Shown here: positions 1 to 5,712 of the stretch, one piece after another | Position numbering within the stretch: position 1 is the first letter of the stretch | How the letters are laid out: every line of letters begins with the position of its first letter | Origin: an uncultured Ruminococcus sp. | GTDB taxonomy: Bacteria > Bacillota > Clostridia > Oscillospirales > Ruminococcaceae | Reading direction: 5' to 3' | Assembly: GCA_947175005.1 (NCBI GenBank) | Contig: CAMWLD010000002.1 | Span: 1-25,924 of the forward strand | DNA: 25,924 nt | The notes under the pieces: model-generated | What the model was told of the DNA's origin: nothing | The model's input: the letters and a program-made list of their open reading frames with translations, nothing else | Database searches by the model: none | Program-made: the position numbers and the translations under genes

Positions 1-40
1 ACGCAGACTATTGCCTTAAAAATTACGCTCAAATTCTCAC

Positions 41-69
41 TTGACAAGCCCCGCAATATAAAGTAAAAT
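41..69 (+). promoter_or_regulatory. Vegetative promoter of the Nudix gene
   Basis: TTGACA at 41-46 and TAAAAT at 64-69 are separated by exactly 17 bases, which fits a sigma-A promoter. The downstream gene begins about 55 bases later. The -35 region and spacer closely resemble the promoter at 2285-2313 (both read ACTTGACAA-CCCC-CAATATA). Confidence 0.75.
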
Positions 70-122
70 ATAATAAAAAACGTCGGGCAAAAAAATTCCG
101 GCATATCATAAATAAAGGATGA

Positions 123-587
123 ATGAAGAATATGAACAACAAATATTACACCGTCTGCGGAATCGTGGAGATAGAGGAAAAGGTGCTTTTGGTGCGACAC
201 ACCTACGGCACGGCAAAGGACAGAATATTGCTGCCGGGAGGATATGTCCGTGAAAATGAAATGCCCACGGCTGCGGCGGAGAGGGAGATATTTGAAGAAA
301 CAAAAGTGACGGCAAAGGCAAAGTCTGTAGCGGCAGTGCAGTTCAAGCCCTGTCAGTGGTGCGTGGTTTTTAAAATGGAGTATATTTCGGGAACGCCCGT
401 ATCCGACGGATATGAGAACAGCGAGGTGCTGCTGATTGACCCCCGTGAGGCTGTAGACCGGGCGGACATAACCAACATGAGCAGGGAAATTTTAAAGGCT
501 TATATAAACGGCTCGCCTGTGCTTGATAAAAGCGGTTATATCCCCGTGTCGGCAGATGAGAATTGTTATGCGATCTTTGGGGTATAG
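123..587 (+). CDS. Nudix hydrolase
   Basis: A 154-residue single-domain Nudix protein, expected to hydrolyse a nucleoside diphosphate linked to another moiety; the substrate cannot be told from sequence. The Nudix box is visible at residues 40-62: G40, E46, then R54-E55 and E58-E59, the Mg2+-binding REUxEE core. The glycine normally found after EEx is Lys61 here, a deviation from the consensus GX5EX7REUXEEXGU. The start is uncertain. ATG at 123 lies only 3 bases after AAAGGA (114-119), whereas the in-frame ATG at 132 (second Met-Asn) sits 12 bases after it; either would leave the domain intact. It has its own promoter and is followed by a 149-bp gap before an unrelated AT-rich gene, so it is probably monocistronic. 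No clear terminator follows. Confidence 0.88.
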   Translation: MKNMNNKYYTVCGIVEIEEKVLLVRHTYGTAKDRILLPGGYVRENEMPTAAAEREIFEETKVTAKAKSVAAVQFKPCQWCVVFKMEYISGTPVSDGYENSEVLLIDPREAVDRADITNMSREILKAYINGSPVLDKSGYIPVSADENCYAIFGV

Positions 588-675
588 GTTGTTTCTTTCA
601 CCTTTGACGAAACCCTTTTTATGCAGCAACCTGATAATATTATTTTTGAAATGGAAAAATTTAACGATCATCTGC

Positions 676-704
676 TTTACAGTATTTTATATGTATGTTA
701 TAAT
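676..704 (+). promoter_or_regulatory. Extended -10 promoter
   Basis: TTTACA (676-681), a 17-base spacer and a perfect TATAAT (699-704) preceded by TGT, that is, an extended -10. It lies about 33 bases upstream of the next start codon and should drive the 201-aa gene. Confidence 0.75.
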
Positions 705-736
705 AAGAATAAGCATTTTCCGAAAGAGGTGTTATT

Positions 737-1342
737 ATGAGTAGAAAATATATCAGACTATGCACAAATCATGAGAAAAGAACTCTCTCTTATCCGGAAA
801 GATTTGATATTTGCTATCTGTTTCATGAAGAAATGCAGAGAAAATGCGGTACTTACGGAATTGATTATTTTGATTTTATCCTGACCGAAAAAAATATCGA
901 ATGGATAAAAAAATATTACCGCCTGTATGACTTTACAGAATGCTATCATGACAGAGAACCGCATATAGATCTGGATTACGATGACCCGGATTTTGATAAA
1001 GTTTTTAATAAACTGTACCGTGACGGGTGGTATGACAGAATGAGGATATGCAACTGGTGCGAGCCTCATCAGGCAGGTATCTGGAATTATACCGATGAGT
1101 TTGTGGAAGCGCTTGGATATCAATATATTGATAAAGTGAGGGGGCTGCTTTCAAAAAGATCAATTGATGTGCCCTACAATAAGTTTGAAAAAAACAGTGA
1201 TACATACAGAATAAAATTATCGTTTCGGAACAGAATGTTCACTACTTTGAACAGAAAGAAAAATGACGAATTGTTTGATATTTATTGGTTTGGCAGAGAT
1301 ATTGAAGATGTAGACTATATTTGGGGATTTGAAAAAAAATAA
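737..1342 (+). CDS. Hypothetical protein, 201 aa
   Basis: I do not recognise this protein. It is a soluble-looking 201-residue protein, very rich in Tyr, Asp and Lys, with no signal peptide or membrane segment. A highly acidic/aromatic stretch lies around residues 60-100 (DFTECYHDREP, DLDYDDPDFDK), followed by a CNWCEPHQAG motif near residue 107 whose two Cys and one His might bind a metal, but there is no matching partner motif. The start is well supported: AGAGGTG at 725-731 lies 5 bases before ATG, and an extended -10 promoter lies just upstream. Base composition is clearly more AT-rich than the cell-wall genes further on, which hints at accessory origin. Proteins of this look often occur in variable, toxin- or immunity-associated loci, but nothing here proves that. 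Confidence 0.75.
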   Translation: MSRKYIRLCTNHEKRTLSYPERFDICYLFHEEMQRKCGTYGIDYFDFILTEKNIEWIKKYYRLYDFTECYHDREPHIDLDYDDPDFDKVFNKLYRDGWYDRMRICNWCEPHQAGIWNYTDEFVEALGYQYIDKVRGLLSKRSIDVPYNKFEKNSDTYRIKLSFRNRMFTTLNRKKNDELFDIYWFGRDIEDVDYIWGFEKK

Positions 1343-1442
1343 TAATTTTTAAAAAGTGGATGTTTTTTGAGATGTGCAGGGCATCAGACGATACGAAAAC
1401 AGAGCTTCTTTTTGATAAGATTTGTTGAGAGGATAAATAAAA

Positions 1443-2228
1443 ATGCTTATTGATGTAAACAAATTCAAAGAAAATGCAGATGAAAGCTTCGGGAAAATAC
1501 GGGATAATTTTATAGCACGCTGCGATTGGGATATTTACAGGGGCAGGGAAAAATTTACGGTGAAATTCGGCAAGGATATTTCCTTTTCCCTATCGGGCAG
1601 GAATATGTTCGGGGGCGATATCCTGCGGCACGCCGACTATAACAAATGCCTTTTTTCGCCGCTGCACGGAAAGCTTTCGCCAAGGTCAAAGGAATACACG
1701 TTCTATTATTTTGACGGGGACAGGCTTGTTTCGTCGGAATTTCCCATGCCGGGCTATGGCAGCAGGATAACGTTTTATTTGTATGATAACAATGCAAAAT
1801 ATCTTGTGACCTTTTTTGTGATGAACAATGAGCGGGGTATGCCGTCGCCAAGCTTTTCGGAGCTTGTTCATTCGGTTTATGATGATGAAAACAGGATAGT
1901 AAGCTGCGAAATTTTTAATAATAAAACGGGCAGCGTTTCGGCAAGCAGGGAGTATTACGAATACGAGGGTAAAAGGCTTATCAGGGCGGTGAAATTTGAG
2001 GAGTACAGCAGAGACTATAAGCCCGATAAGGTCATGCTTGAAATATGTCCTACGCTTATTATCAATCCGTTTATTTACAAATATAATTTTGAATATGCGG
2101 AGGCGGCGGTGTTCTGTGAGATCATTCGCAAATATTCCCGTGAGGAGGATACGTCAAAACGGTTTGAGCTTAAAAATGCAGTGCTTGCGGGGCTGAAAAA
2201 ATACGGGGTGGATTGCTTTGAAGCCTGA
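1443..2228 (+). CDS. Hypothetical protein, 261 aa
   Basis: Not recognised with confidence. It is a 261-residue cytoplasmic-looking protein without signal peptide or membrane helices. The middle (residues about 75-185) is a series of short beta-prone Tyr/Asp segments such as YYFDGDRLVS, VYDDENRIVS and YYEYEGKRLI. These loosely resemble YD/RHS-type strands, in which short aromatic strands alternate with D/N/G turns. The C-terminal ~60 residues are helical and charged. The start at 1443 follows GAGAGGAT (1427-1433) at good spacing. The gene lies 100 bp after the preceding hypothetical gene with no terminator between, so the two may be co-transcribed. The likeness to YD repeats is my inference from the pattern, not an assignment. 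Confidence 0.75.
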   Translation: MLIDVNKFKENADESFGKIRDNFIARCDWDIYRGREKFTVKFGKDISFSLSGRNMFGGDILRHADYNKCLFSPLHGKLSPRSKEYTFYYFDGDRLVSSEFPMPGYGSRITFYLYDNNAKYLVTFFVMNNERGMPSPSFSELVHSVYDDENRIVSCEIFNNKTGSVSASREYYEYEGKRLIRAVKFEEYSRDYKPDKVMLEICPTLIINPFIYKYNFEYAEAAVFCEIIRKYSREEDTSKRFELKNAVLAGLKKYGVDCFEA

Positions 2229-2260
2229 AATTTATACTATTTTTATGTTGTTGCCTTGTC

Positions 2261-2278
2261 GGATTTTTGCAAAAATCC
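2261..2278. promoter_or_regulatory. Perfect 18-bp palindrome, candidate operator
   Basis: GGATTTTTGCAAAAATCC is a perfect inverted repeat that ends 6 bases upstream of the -35 hexamer of the transporter promoter. It has no following T-tract and its centre cannot form a useful loop, so a protein-binding site is more likely than a terminator. The regulator is unknown. Confidence 0.4.
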
Positions 2279-2284
2279 CCGCAC

Positions 2285-2313
2285 TTGACAAACCCCTCAA
2301 TATATGGTACAAT
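2285..2313 (+). promoter_or_regulatory. Promoter of the amino-acid ABC transporter
   Basis: TTGACA (2285-2290), a 17-base spacer and TACAAT (2308-2313). The start codon of the binding protein lies about 92 bases downstream. The -35 and spacer sequence are near-identical to the promoter at 41-69. Confidence 0.75.
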
Positions 2314-2404
2314 AAATCCTGCGGGGCATTTTTCAAGTGTGCTTTAACAGAGTAATACGTTGCTACTGCGCCGCAATGTTAAAAAGGAAAGGAATTTAAG
2401 AGTT

Positions 2405-3238
2405 ATGAAAATGAAAAAGATCATGGCTGCTGTTTTAAGCGGCATTATGTGTATGGGGCTTTGCTCCTGCGGGAACGCCGGTGACAGCGGGGACAGCAGC
2501 AGCGGGTCTCCCACCGACTGGGAGTACATACAGAACAAGGGCACTTTGGTAGTGGGGATAACCTATTACGAGCCGATGAACTACCTTGACGAAAACGGCG
2601 AGCTGACGGGCTTTGAGACGGAGTTTACAAAGGCTGTCTGCGAAAAGCTGGGGGTAACTCCCGAATTTCAGGTTATAGAATGGTCGAAAAAGGAAGTGGA
2701 GCTTCAGTCCCGCACCATTGACGCTATATGGAACGGACTGACGGTTTCCGATGAACGGCGTGAGCAAATGGCTTTTTCCGTAAGCTATATTGTGAACAAG
2801 CAGGTGGTCATTGCAAAGACGGAGAATGCGGGCAAATACACCGACACTGCTTCCATGGCGGGGACTTCCATAGCCTTTGAGGGCGGCTCTGCAGGAGAGA
2901 CTGCGGCGACCTCCGACGAGACCCTTAGCGGCTGCAATCTCATCAACTGCGAGGCGCAGAAGGACGCTCTTATGGAGGTAAAGGCGGGCACTGCCGACCT
3001 TGGGATAATCGACTATGTAATGGCGCTTGCCTCTGTGGGCGAGGGCACGGATTATTCGGATATCACGATCATTGATTCGGTGGAGCTTACTCCCGAGGAA
3101 TATGCCATAGGTTTGAGGCTTAGCGATACGGAGACCGTGAACAAGATAAACGGCGCTATTGACGAGCTTGCAAAGGACGGCAGCCTCAGAGCGCTGGCGG
3201 AAAAATACGGGCTTGCGGACGTTTACGCGCTGGATTAA
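2405..3238 (+). CDS. Amino-acid ABC transporter substrate-binding lipoprotein
   Basis: An extracytoplasmic solute-binding protein of family 3 (SBP_bac_3; polar amino acids, cystine or similar), 277 aa from the chosen start. The N-terminus is a lipoprotein signal: a basic MKMKK start, a hydrophobic core and a lipobox L19-C20-S21-C22, after which a Gly/Ser/Asp-rich tether leads into the binding domain. Typical family sequences are the opening strand GTLVVGITYYEPMNYLD, the GFETEFTKAVCEKLG helix and the WNGLTVSDERREQMAFS segment, whose Arg usually contacts the ligand carboxylate. The open frame extends upstream to 2360, but the purine-rich AGGAAAGGAA at 2386-2395 and the signal peptide both favour ATG 2405. 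It is first in a three-gene transporter operon, separated from the permease by a 250-bp gap holding a MITE-like element. Substrate cannot be fixed from the sequence. Confidence 0.92.
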   Translation: MKMKKIMAAVLSGIMCMGLCSCGNAGDSGDSSSGSPTDWEYIQNKGTLVVGITYYEPMNYLDENGELTGFETEFTKAVCEKLGVTPEFQVIEWSKKEVELQSRTIDAIWNGLTVSDERREQMAFSVSYIVNKQVVIAKTENAGKYTDTASMAGTSIAFEGGSAGETAATSDETLSGCNLINCEAQKDALMEVKAGTADLGIIDYVMALASVGEGTDYSDITIIDSVELTPEEYAIGLRLSDTETVNKINGAIDELAKDGSLRALAEKYGLADVYALD

Positions 3239-3263
3239 AAATATCCGATAAAATACTTTTTTC

Positions 3264-3278
3264 AAAGAGGCAGGAGAC
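3264..3278 (-). repeat. Heptad-repeat remnant (purine strand on +)
   Basis: AAAGAGGCAGGAGAC is a single short copy of the AGAGGCAGGA unit that recurs in gaps throughout the window. It abuts the left end of the MITE-like element and is complementary to the pyrimidine-type copy at 3457-3476. Confidence 0.5.
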
Positions 3279-3280
3279 TT

Positions 3281-3440
3281 ATACTAATTTTCGATCGAAC
3301 TGTAGACAAAATTTTCAAAAAGGCTGTACGTATTTCTAGGAAAACGACCGCAGGCAGCCTTTCGGCTGTCAAGGGAGTTTGACGACGAAAGACGTGCAGA
3401 ATTTTTGAAAATTGTCTATAGTGAGATTGAAAATTAGTAT
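3281..3440. mobile_element. MITE-like element with ~38-bp terminal inverted repeats
   Basis: A 160-bp non-coding element. The left end ATACTAATTTTC at 3281-3292 is exactly inverted at 3429-3440 (GAAAATTAGTAT). The match continues inward imperfectly: TAGACAAAATTTTCAAAAA at 3303-3321 pairs with TTTTTGAAAATTGTCTA at 3402-3418. The interior (about 3322-3400) holds a smaller imperfect hairpin around AGGCAGCCTTTCGGCTGTC and no reading frame. An AT dinucleotide at both outer edges could be part of a target duplication, but that is ambiguous. This architecture fits a miniature inverted-repeat transposable element. It sits inside the transporter operon, where its transcript would fold into a long hairpin between the binding protein and the permease. 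Confidence 0.6.
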
Positions 3441-3456
3441 TATATTATTCGGCTCA

Positions 3457-3476
3457 TCCTGCCTCTTGCTTCTTGC
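3457..3476 (+). repeat. Heptad repeat overlapping the permease RBS hairpin
   Basis: TCCTGCCTCTTGCTTCTTGC is a pyrimidine-type heptad-repeat cluster (TTGCYTC units) that runs straight into the ribosome binding site AGGAGG (3477-3482). TCCTGC (3457-3462) is complementary to GCAGGA (3475-3480), so a 6-bp stem with a 12-base loop can cover part of the Shine-Dalgarno sequence. Confidence 0.65.
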
Positions 3477-3490
3477 AGGAGGTATAAATT

Positions 3491-4135
3491 ATGGGCTTTT
3501 GGGAGGTTACAAAGCAGCTTGCGGACGGCTTTTCGGTAACTTTGCTGATTTTCGGGGTCACGCTGCTTTGCTCATTGCCGCTGGGGCTGGTCATTACCTT
3601 TGGGTCAATGTCGAAATGGAAGCCGTTGAAATGGCTGACGAAAACCTTTGTGTGGATAATCAGGGGCACGCCCCTTATGCTTCAGATAATTCTGATATTT
3701 TACGGGCCGGGGCTTTTGTTTAAAATGAATGCCCTCCCTCGTATGACGGCGGTGCTTATTGCCTTTATCATCAACTATTCCTGTTATTTTTCCGAGATAT
3801 ACAGGGGAGGCATTGAGAGCATTTCAAAGGGACAGTATGAGGCGGGGCAGGTACTGGGCATGACGAAAAGTCAGATATTTTTCAGGATAATTCTTTTTCA
3901 GGTGATAAAGCGGATAGTCCCCCCAATGGGAAATGAGATAATCACTCTTGTGAAGGACACGTCCCTTGCGAGAGTAATTGCGGTGGCGGAGCTGGTCAAG
4001 GCGGCGGAAAATATTGTAAGTATGCGCTCGATAATATGGCCGCTGTTTTACGTAGGGGCGTTTTACCTGGCTTTCTCCGCTGTGCTGACCCTTGTGCTGG
4101 GACAGGTGGAGAAGAAGATGAACTACTTTAATTAG
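3491..4135 (+). CDS. Amino-acid ABC transporter permease
   Basis: A 214-residue inner-membrane permease of the HisM/GlnP family (BPD_transp_1). It has about five hydrophobic helices, beginning with residues ~14-38 (VTLLIFGVTLLCSLPLGLVIT). The cytoplasmic EAA loop that docks on the ATPase is clear around residues 110-140 (IYRGGIESISKGQYEAGQVLGM). The RGTPLMLQ motif at the second helix is also typical of this family. ATG 3491 is preceded by a perfect AGGAGG (3477-3482). It lies 14 bp before the ATPase gene, so the two are translated from one mRNA. Length and topology are normal for the family. Two copies would probably form the transmembrane pore, because no second permease gene is present. Confidence 0.93.
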   Translation: MGFWEVTKQLADGFSVTLLIFGVTLLCSLPLGLVITFGSMSKWKPLKWLTKTFVWIIRGTPLMLQIILIFYGPGLLFKMNALPRMTAVLIAFIINYSCYFSEIYRGGIESISKGQYEAGQVLGMTKSQIFFRIILFQVIKRIVPPMGNEIITLVKDTSLARVIAVAELVKAAENIVSMRSIIWPLFYVGAFYLAFSAVLTLVLGQVEKKMNYFN

Positions 4136-4149
4136 CGGAGGCTTATGTT

Positions 4150-4935
4150 ATGGCTTTTTTGGAGGTAAAGGGGATTTTCAAGGACTTTGGGAAAACCAAG
4201 GTTTTAAAAGGCATTGACTTTGAACTGGAAAAGGGCGAGGTGCTGGCCGTTATTGGCTCTTCGGGCAGCGGCAAGACTACTTTTCTGCGGTGTCTCAATT
4301 TCCTGGAGACCCCCGACAAGGGGCAGATAGTTGTAAATGGGGAAACGCTTTTCGATTCGTCCGAGCCTCCCTATTCGGACAGGGAGAAGCGGGAGAAAAG
4401 GCTGCATTTCGGGCTTGTTTTTCAGTCCTTCAATTTATTCCCTCAGATGAATGTATTGCAGAATGTTTCCCTTGCGCCGAAGCTTCACGAAACAAGCGGC
4501 AGGAAGCTGACAAAGCAGGAGAAGGGGAATGTTTTCAAAACTATTGAGGATAACGCCATGCAGCTGATAGATATGGTAGGGCTTGCGGATAAAGCGAAAA
4601 ATTATCCCTGTCAGCTTTCGGGAGGGCAGCAGCAGAGGGTGGCTATTGCAAGGGCATTGGCTCTGAAGCCCGATATACTTTGCTTTGACGAGCCTACCTC
4701 CGCTCTTGACCCGGAGCTTACGGGGGAGGTGCTGCGGGTAATACGCGAGCTGAAAAGCTCCGACAGGACCATGATAGTGGTAACGCATGAGATGAACTTT
4801 GCCCGCGGCGTGGCGGACAAGGTGATATTCATGGCGGACGGCGTCATTGAGGAAATGGGCACGCCCGATGAGGTTTTCGGAAATCCCAAAAGCGAAAAGA
4901 CAAAGGGGTTTTTGGAGAAATCCTTAGGCGATTAG
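4150..4935 (+). CDS. Amino-acid ABC transporter ATP-binding protein
   Basis: A 261-residue ATPase of the GlnQ/HisP type that powers uptake through the neighbouring permease. It has Walker A GSSGSGKTT at 36-44, signature LSGGQQQR at about 156-163, Walker B ILCFDE at 176-181 followed by the D-loop SALDPE, and the switch His213 in VVTHEMNFA. A ~20-residue charged insertion (SSEPPYSDREKREKR) between Walker A and the Q-loop is common in this subfamily. The start is supported by GGAGG at 4136-4140. It is the last gene of the operon; a rho-independent terminator follows at 4996-5029. Its TAG stop overlaps the start of a heptad-repeat cluster. Confidence 0.95.
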   Translation: MAFLEVKGIFKDFGKTKVLKGIDFELEKGEVLAVIGSSGSGKTTFLRCLNFLETPDKGQIVVNGETLFDSSEPPYSDREKREKRLHFGLVFQSFNLFPQMNVLQNVSLAPKLHETSGRKLTKQEKGNVFKTIEDNAMQLIDMVGLADKAKNYPCQLSGGQQQRVAIARALALKPDILCFDEPTSALDPELTGEVLRVIRELKSSDRTMIVVTHEMNFARGVADKVIFMADGVIEEMGTPDEVFGNPKSEKTKGFLEKSLGD

Positions 4936-4964
4936 AGGCAGGAGGCCGGAAGCAAGAGGCAGGA
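4934..4964 (-). repeat. Heptad-repeat cluster (purine strand on +)
   Basis: Units AGAGGCAGGAGGC, CGGAAGC and AAGAGGCAGGA follow the ATPase stop codon directly. On the minus strand they read TCCTGCCTCTTGCTTCC, matching the clusters at 3457, 8081 and 10546. Confidence 0.6.
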
Positions 4965-4995
4965 TTTGAACTGTTTAGGATATGTTGATTTTTTG

Positions 4996-5029
4996 AAAAG
5001 GCTTGTTTGATGTACAGGCTTTTTCTTTT
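4996..5029 (+). terminator. Rho-independent terminator of the transporter operon
   Basis: AAAAGGCTTGT (4996-5006) and ACAGGCTTTTT (5014-5024) pair over 11 positions, including two G-U pairs, with a 7-base loop. They are followed by CTTTTC. It lies 60 bases after the ATPase stop codon. Confidence 0.7.
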
Positions 5030-5123
5030 CTGTTGTATAGTGCAAAATCGCTTTAGTAACGTTAAGCAGATATGTGCAAATGGTATAAATTTCCAAATGC
5101 AGTAGCAAATTTGCGTGGAGCTA

Positions 5124-5152
5124 TTGACAAATGGTAAAAAATGTGATATACT
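5124..5152 (+). promoter_or_regulatory. Strong extended -10 promoter of an orphan transcript
   Basis: A perfect TTGACA (5124-5129), a 17-base spacer and TATACT (5147-5152) with TG one base upstream (extended -10). A GGTAAAA box lies in the spacer (5133-5139). No gene starts for 560 bp downstream. Confidence 0.75.
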
Positions 5153-5263
5153 ATATATAAAGGAGCAGAGTTCGGTAAATCCTTTGCCAAATAGCGCAAT
5201 GGTTCAGCCCGACGCCTTTTAGAAACATAAATTTTGTCCGCCAATAAAAAGATACCGCATTTT

Positions 5264-5294
5264 TCCTCCTGCCTCCCTGCTTCCCGCCTCCTGC
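5264..5294 (+). repeat. Heptad-repeat cluster (pyrimidine strand)
   Basis: Units TCCTCCTGCCTCC, CTGCTTC and CCGCCTCCTGC form a degenerate copy of the family, located inside the orphan transcript. Confidence 0.55.
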
Positions 5295-5310
5295 ATCCAA
5301 AAGGTTAAAA

Positions 5311-5350
5311 TTCGGTAACATTTGGTTACAATAGGTTACAAAACGGTAAA
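5311..5350 (+). promoter_or_regulatory. Four 10-bp-phased GGTNACA boxes
   Basis: Four boxes run head to tail: TTCGGTAACA, TTTGGTTACA, ATAGGTTACA and AAACGGTAAA, with GGT at 5314, 5324, 5334 and 5345. The 10-11 bp period places every box on the same DNA face. The same TTTGGTTACA recurs in the mraZ promoter spacer at 5559-5568. This arrangement is what MraZ, an oligomeric AbrB-fold repressor that binds tandem short G-rich boxes, would be expected to use; the assignment is inferred. Confidence 0.5.
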
Positions 5351-5369
5351 AGGTTTTTACCCTTTTTTT
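5345..5369 (+). terminator. Intrinsic terminator upstream of mraZ
   Basis: GGTAAAA (5345-5351) pairs with TTTTACC (5355-5361) around a 3-base loop and is followed by C and seven T residues (5363-5369). The stem is AT-rich, so its strength is moderate. Its left arm overlaps the last phased GGT box. Confidence 0.55.
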
Positions 5370-5388
5370 GATTTTTCAGGTTTTCATC

Positions 5389-5429
5389 ACCACTTTTCAC
5401 CACCAAAATTTTATACCCAAATTTTCCCA
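5389..5429 (-). promoter_or_regulatory. Inverted copy of the putative MraZ operator
   Basis: On the minus strand 5389-5404 reads GGTGGTGAAAAGTGGT, a 16-base exact match to the plus-strand operator at 5611-5626. Two further minus-strand TGGG cores lie 10 bp apart (5416-5419 and 5426-5429), resembling the TGGG core of proteobacterial MraZ boxes. This suggests a distal regulator-binding site. Confidence 0.4.
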
Positions 5430-5461
5430 AAATAATATACCGAGCGCAAATTTTGAACGAT

Positions 5462-5500
5462 TTATACATTTTGATAATATTTTTTGTGCAAAATGTATAA
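5462..5500. repeat. 11-bp inverted repeat with 17-base loop
   Basis: TTATACATTTT (5462-5472) is perfectly inverted at 5490-5500 (AAAATGTATAA). No T-tract follows. It lies about 50 bp upstream of the mraZ -35, so a dimer-type protein-binding site is possible. Confidence 0.35.
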
Positions 5501-5552
5501 GAAACGGGCTGAAATTTCTGAATTTATTTTAGGGTTTATTGTTCGGAAAAGG

Positions 5553-5581
5553 TTGCAATTTGGTTACAAATGAGGTATAAT
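5553..5581 (+). promoter_or_regulatory. mraZ (dcw cluster) promoter
   Basis: TTGCAA (5553-5558), a 17-base spacer and a perfect TATAAT (5576-5581). The spacer contains a TTTGGTTACA box. Transcription would start near 5588, immediately before the operator boxes, and run through the plus-strand dcw genes. Confidence 0.7.
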
Positions 5582-5590
5582 TATAACAGA

Positions 5591-5631
5591 GTGGTAAATA
5601 TACCCCATTCGGTGGTGAAAAGTGGTAAATT
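5591..5631 (+). promoter_or_regulatory. Putative MraZ operator (GTGGT boxes)
   Basis: GTGGTAAAT at 5591, GTGGTGAAAA at 5612 and GTGGTAAATT at 5622 lie just after the expected mraZ transcription start. GGT cores at 5562, 5593, 5614 and 5624 are 31, 21 and 10 bp apart, that is, whole helical turns. MraZ is known in several bacteria to repress its own operon through tandem boxes of this kind. Confidence 0.55.
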
Positions 5632-5712
5632 TTCAACAAGCTGTTGAAAAGTGTGTTGAAAAGGCAAGCTGCTGCCAAAAAACCGGAAATCTCAAGGAAA
5701 GGACTGATAGAT

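Larger units (their letters stand above)
5159..5369 (+). ncRNA. Candidate ~210-nt transcript without a reading frame
   Basis: This stretch is bounded by the promoter at 5124-5152 and the terminator at 5345-5369. I find no plausible coding sequence: AAGGAG occurs near the 5' end but no start codon is in range, and the ATG near 5199 opens only seven codons. It contains a heptad-repeat cluster at 5264-5294 and the phased GGT boxes at 5311-5350. It could be a small RNA, an attenuated leader for the mraZ operon (if the terminator is conditional), or an unproductive relic. It does not match any riboswitch class I can recognise by eye. Confidence 0.35.

Noticed and set aside
523..744. 73-residue plus-strand frame overlapping the Nudix gene end
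   Set aside because: It overlaps the real gene and the following promoter; its hydrophobic look arises from AT-rich intergenic sequence.
2261..2278. Terminator at the end of the 261-aa gene
   Set aside because: The palindrome has almost no loop and no T-run after it; its placement next to the -35 of the transporter fits an operator better.
2435..3265. 276-residue open frame on the minus strand
   Set aside because: It lies wholly antisense to the binding-protein gene, has no family motifs and no upstream ribosome binding site that stands out. The plus-strand protein is unambiguous.
3412..3723. 103-residue plus-strand frame overlapping the permease
   Set aside because: It starts inside the MITE-like element and runs out of frame through the first half of the permease gene. 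The permease has the family motifs and a perfect RBS.
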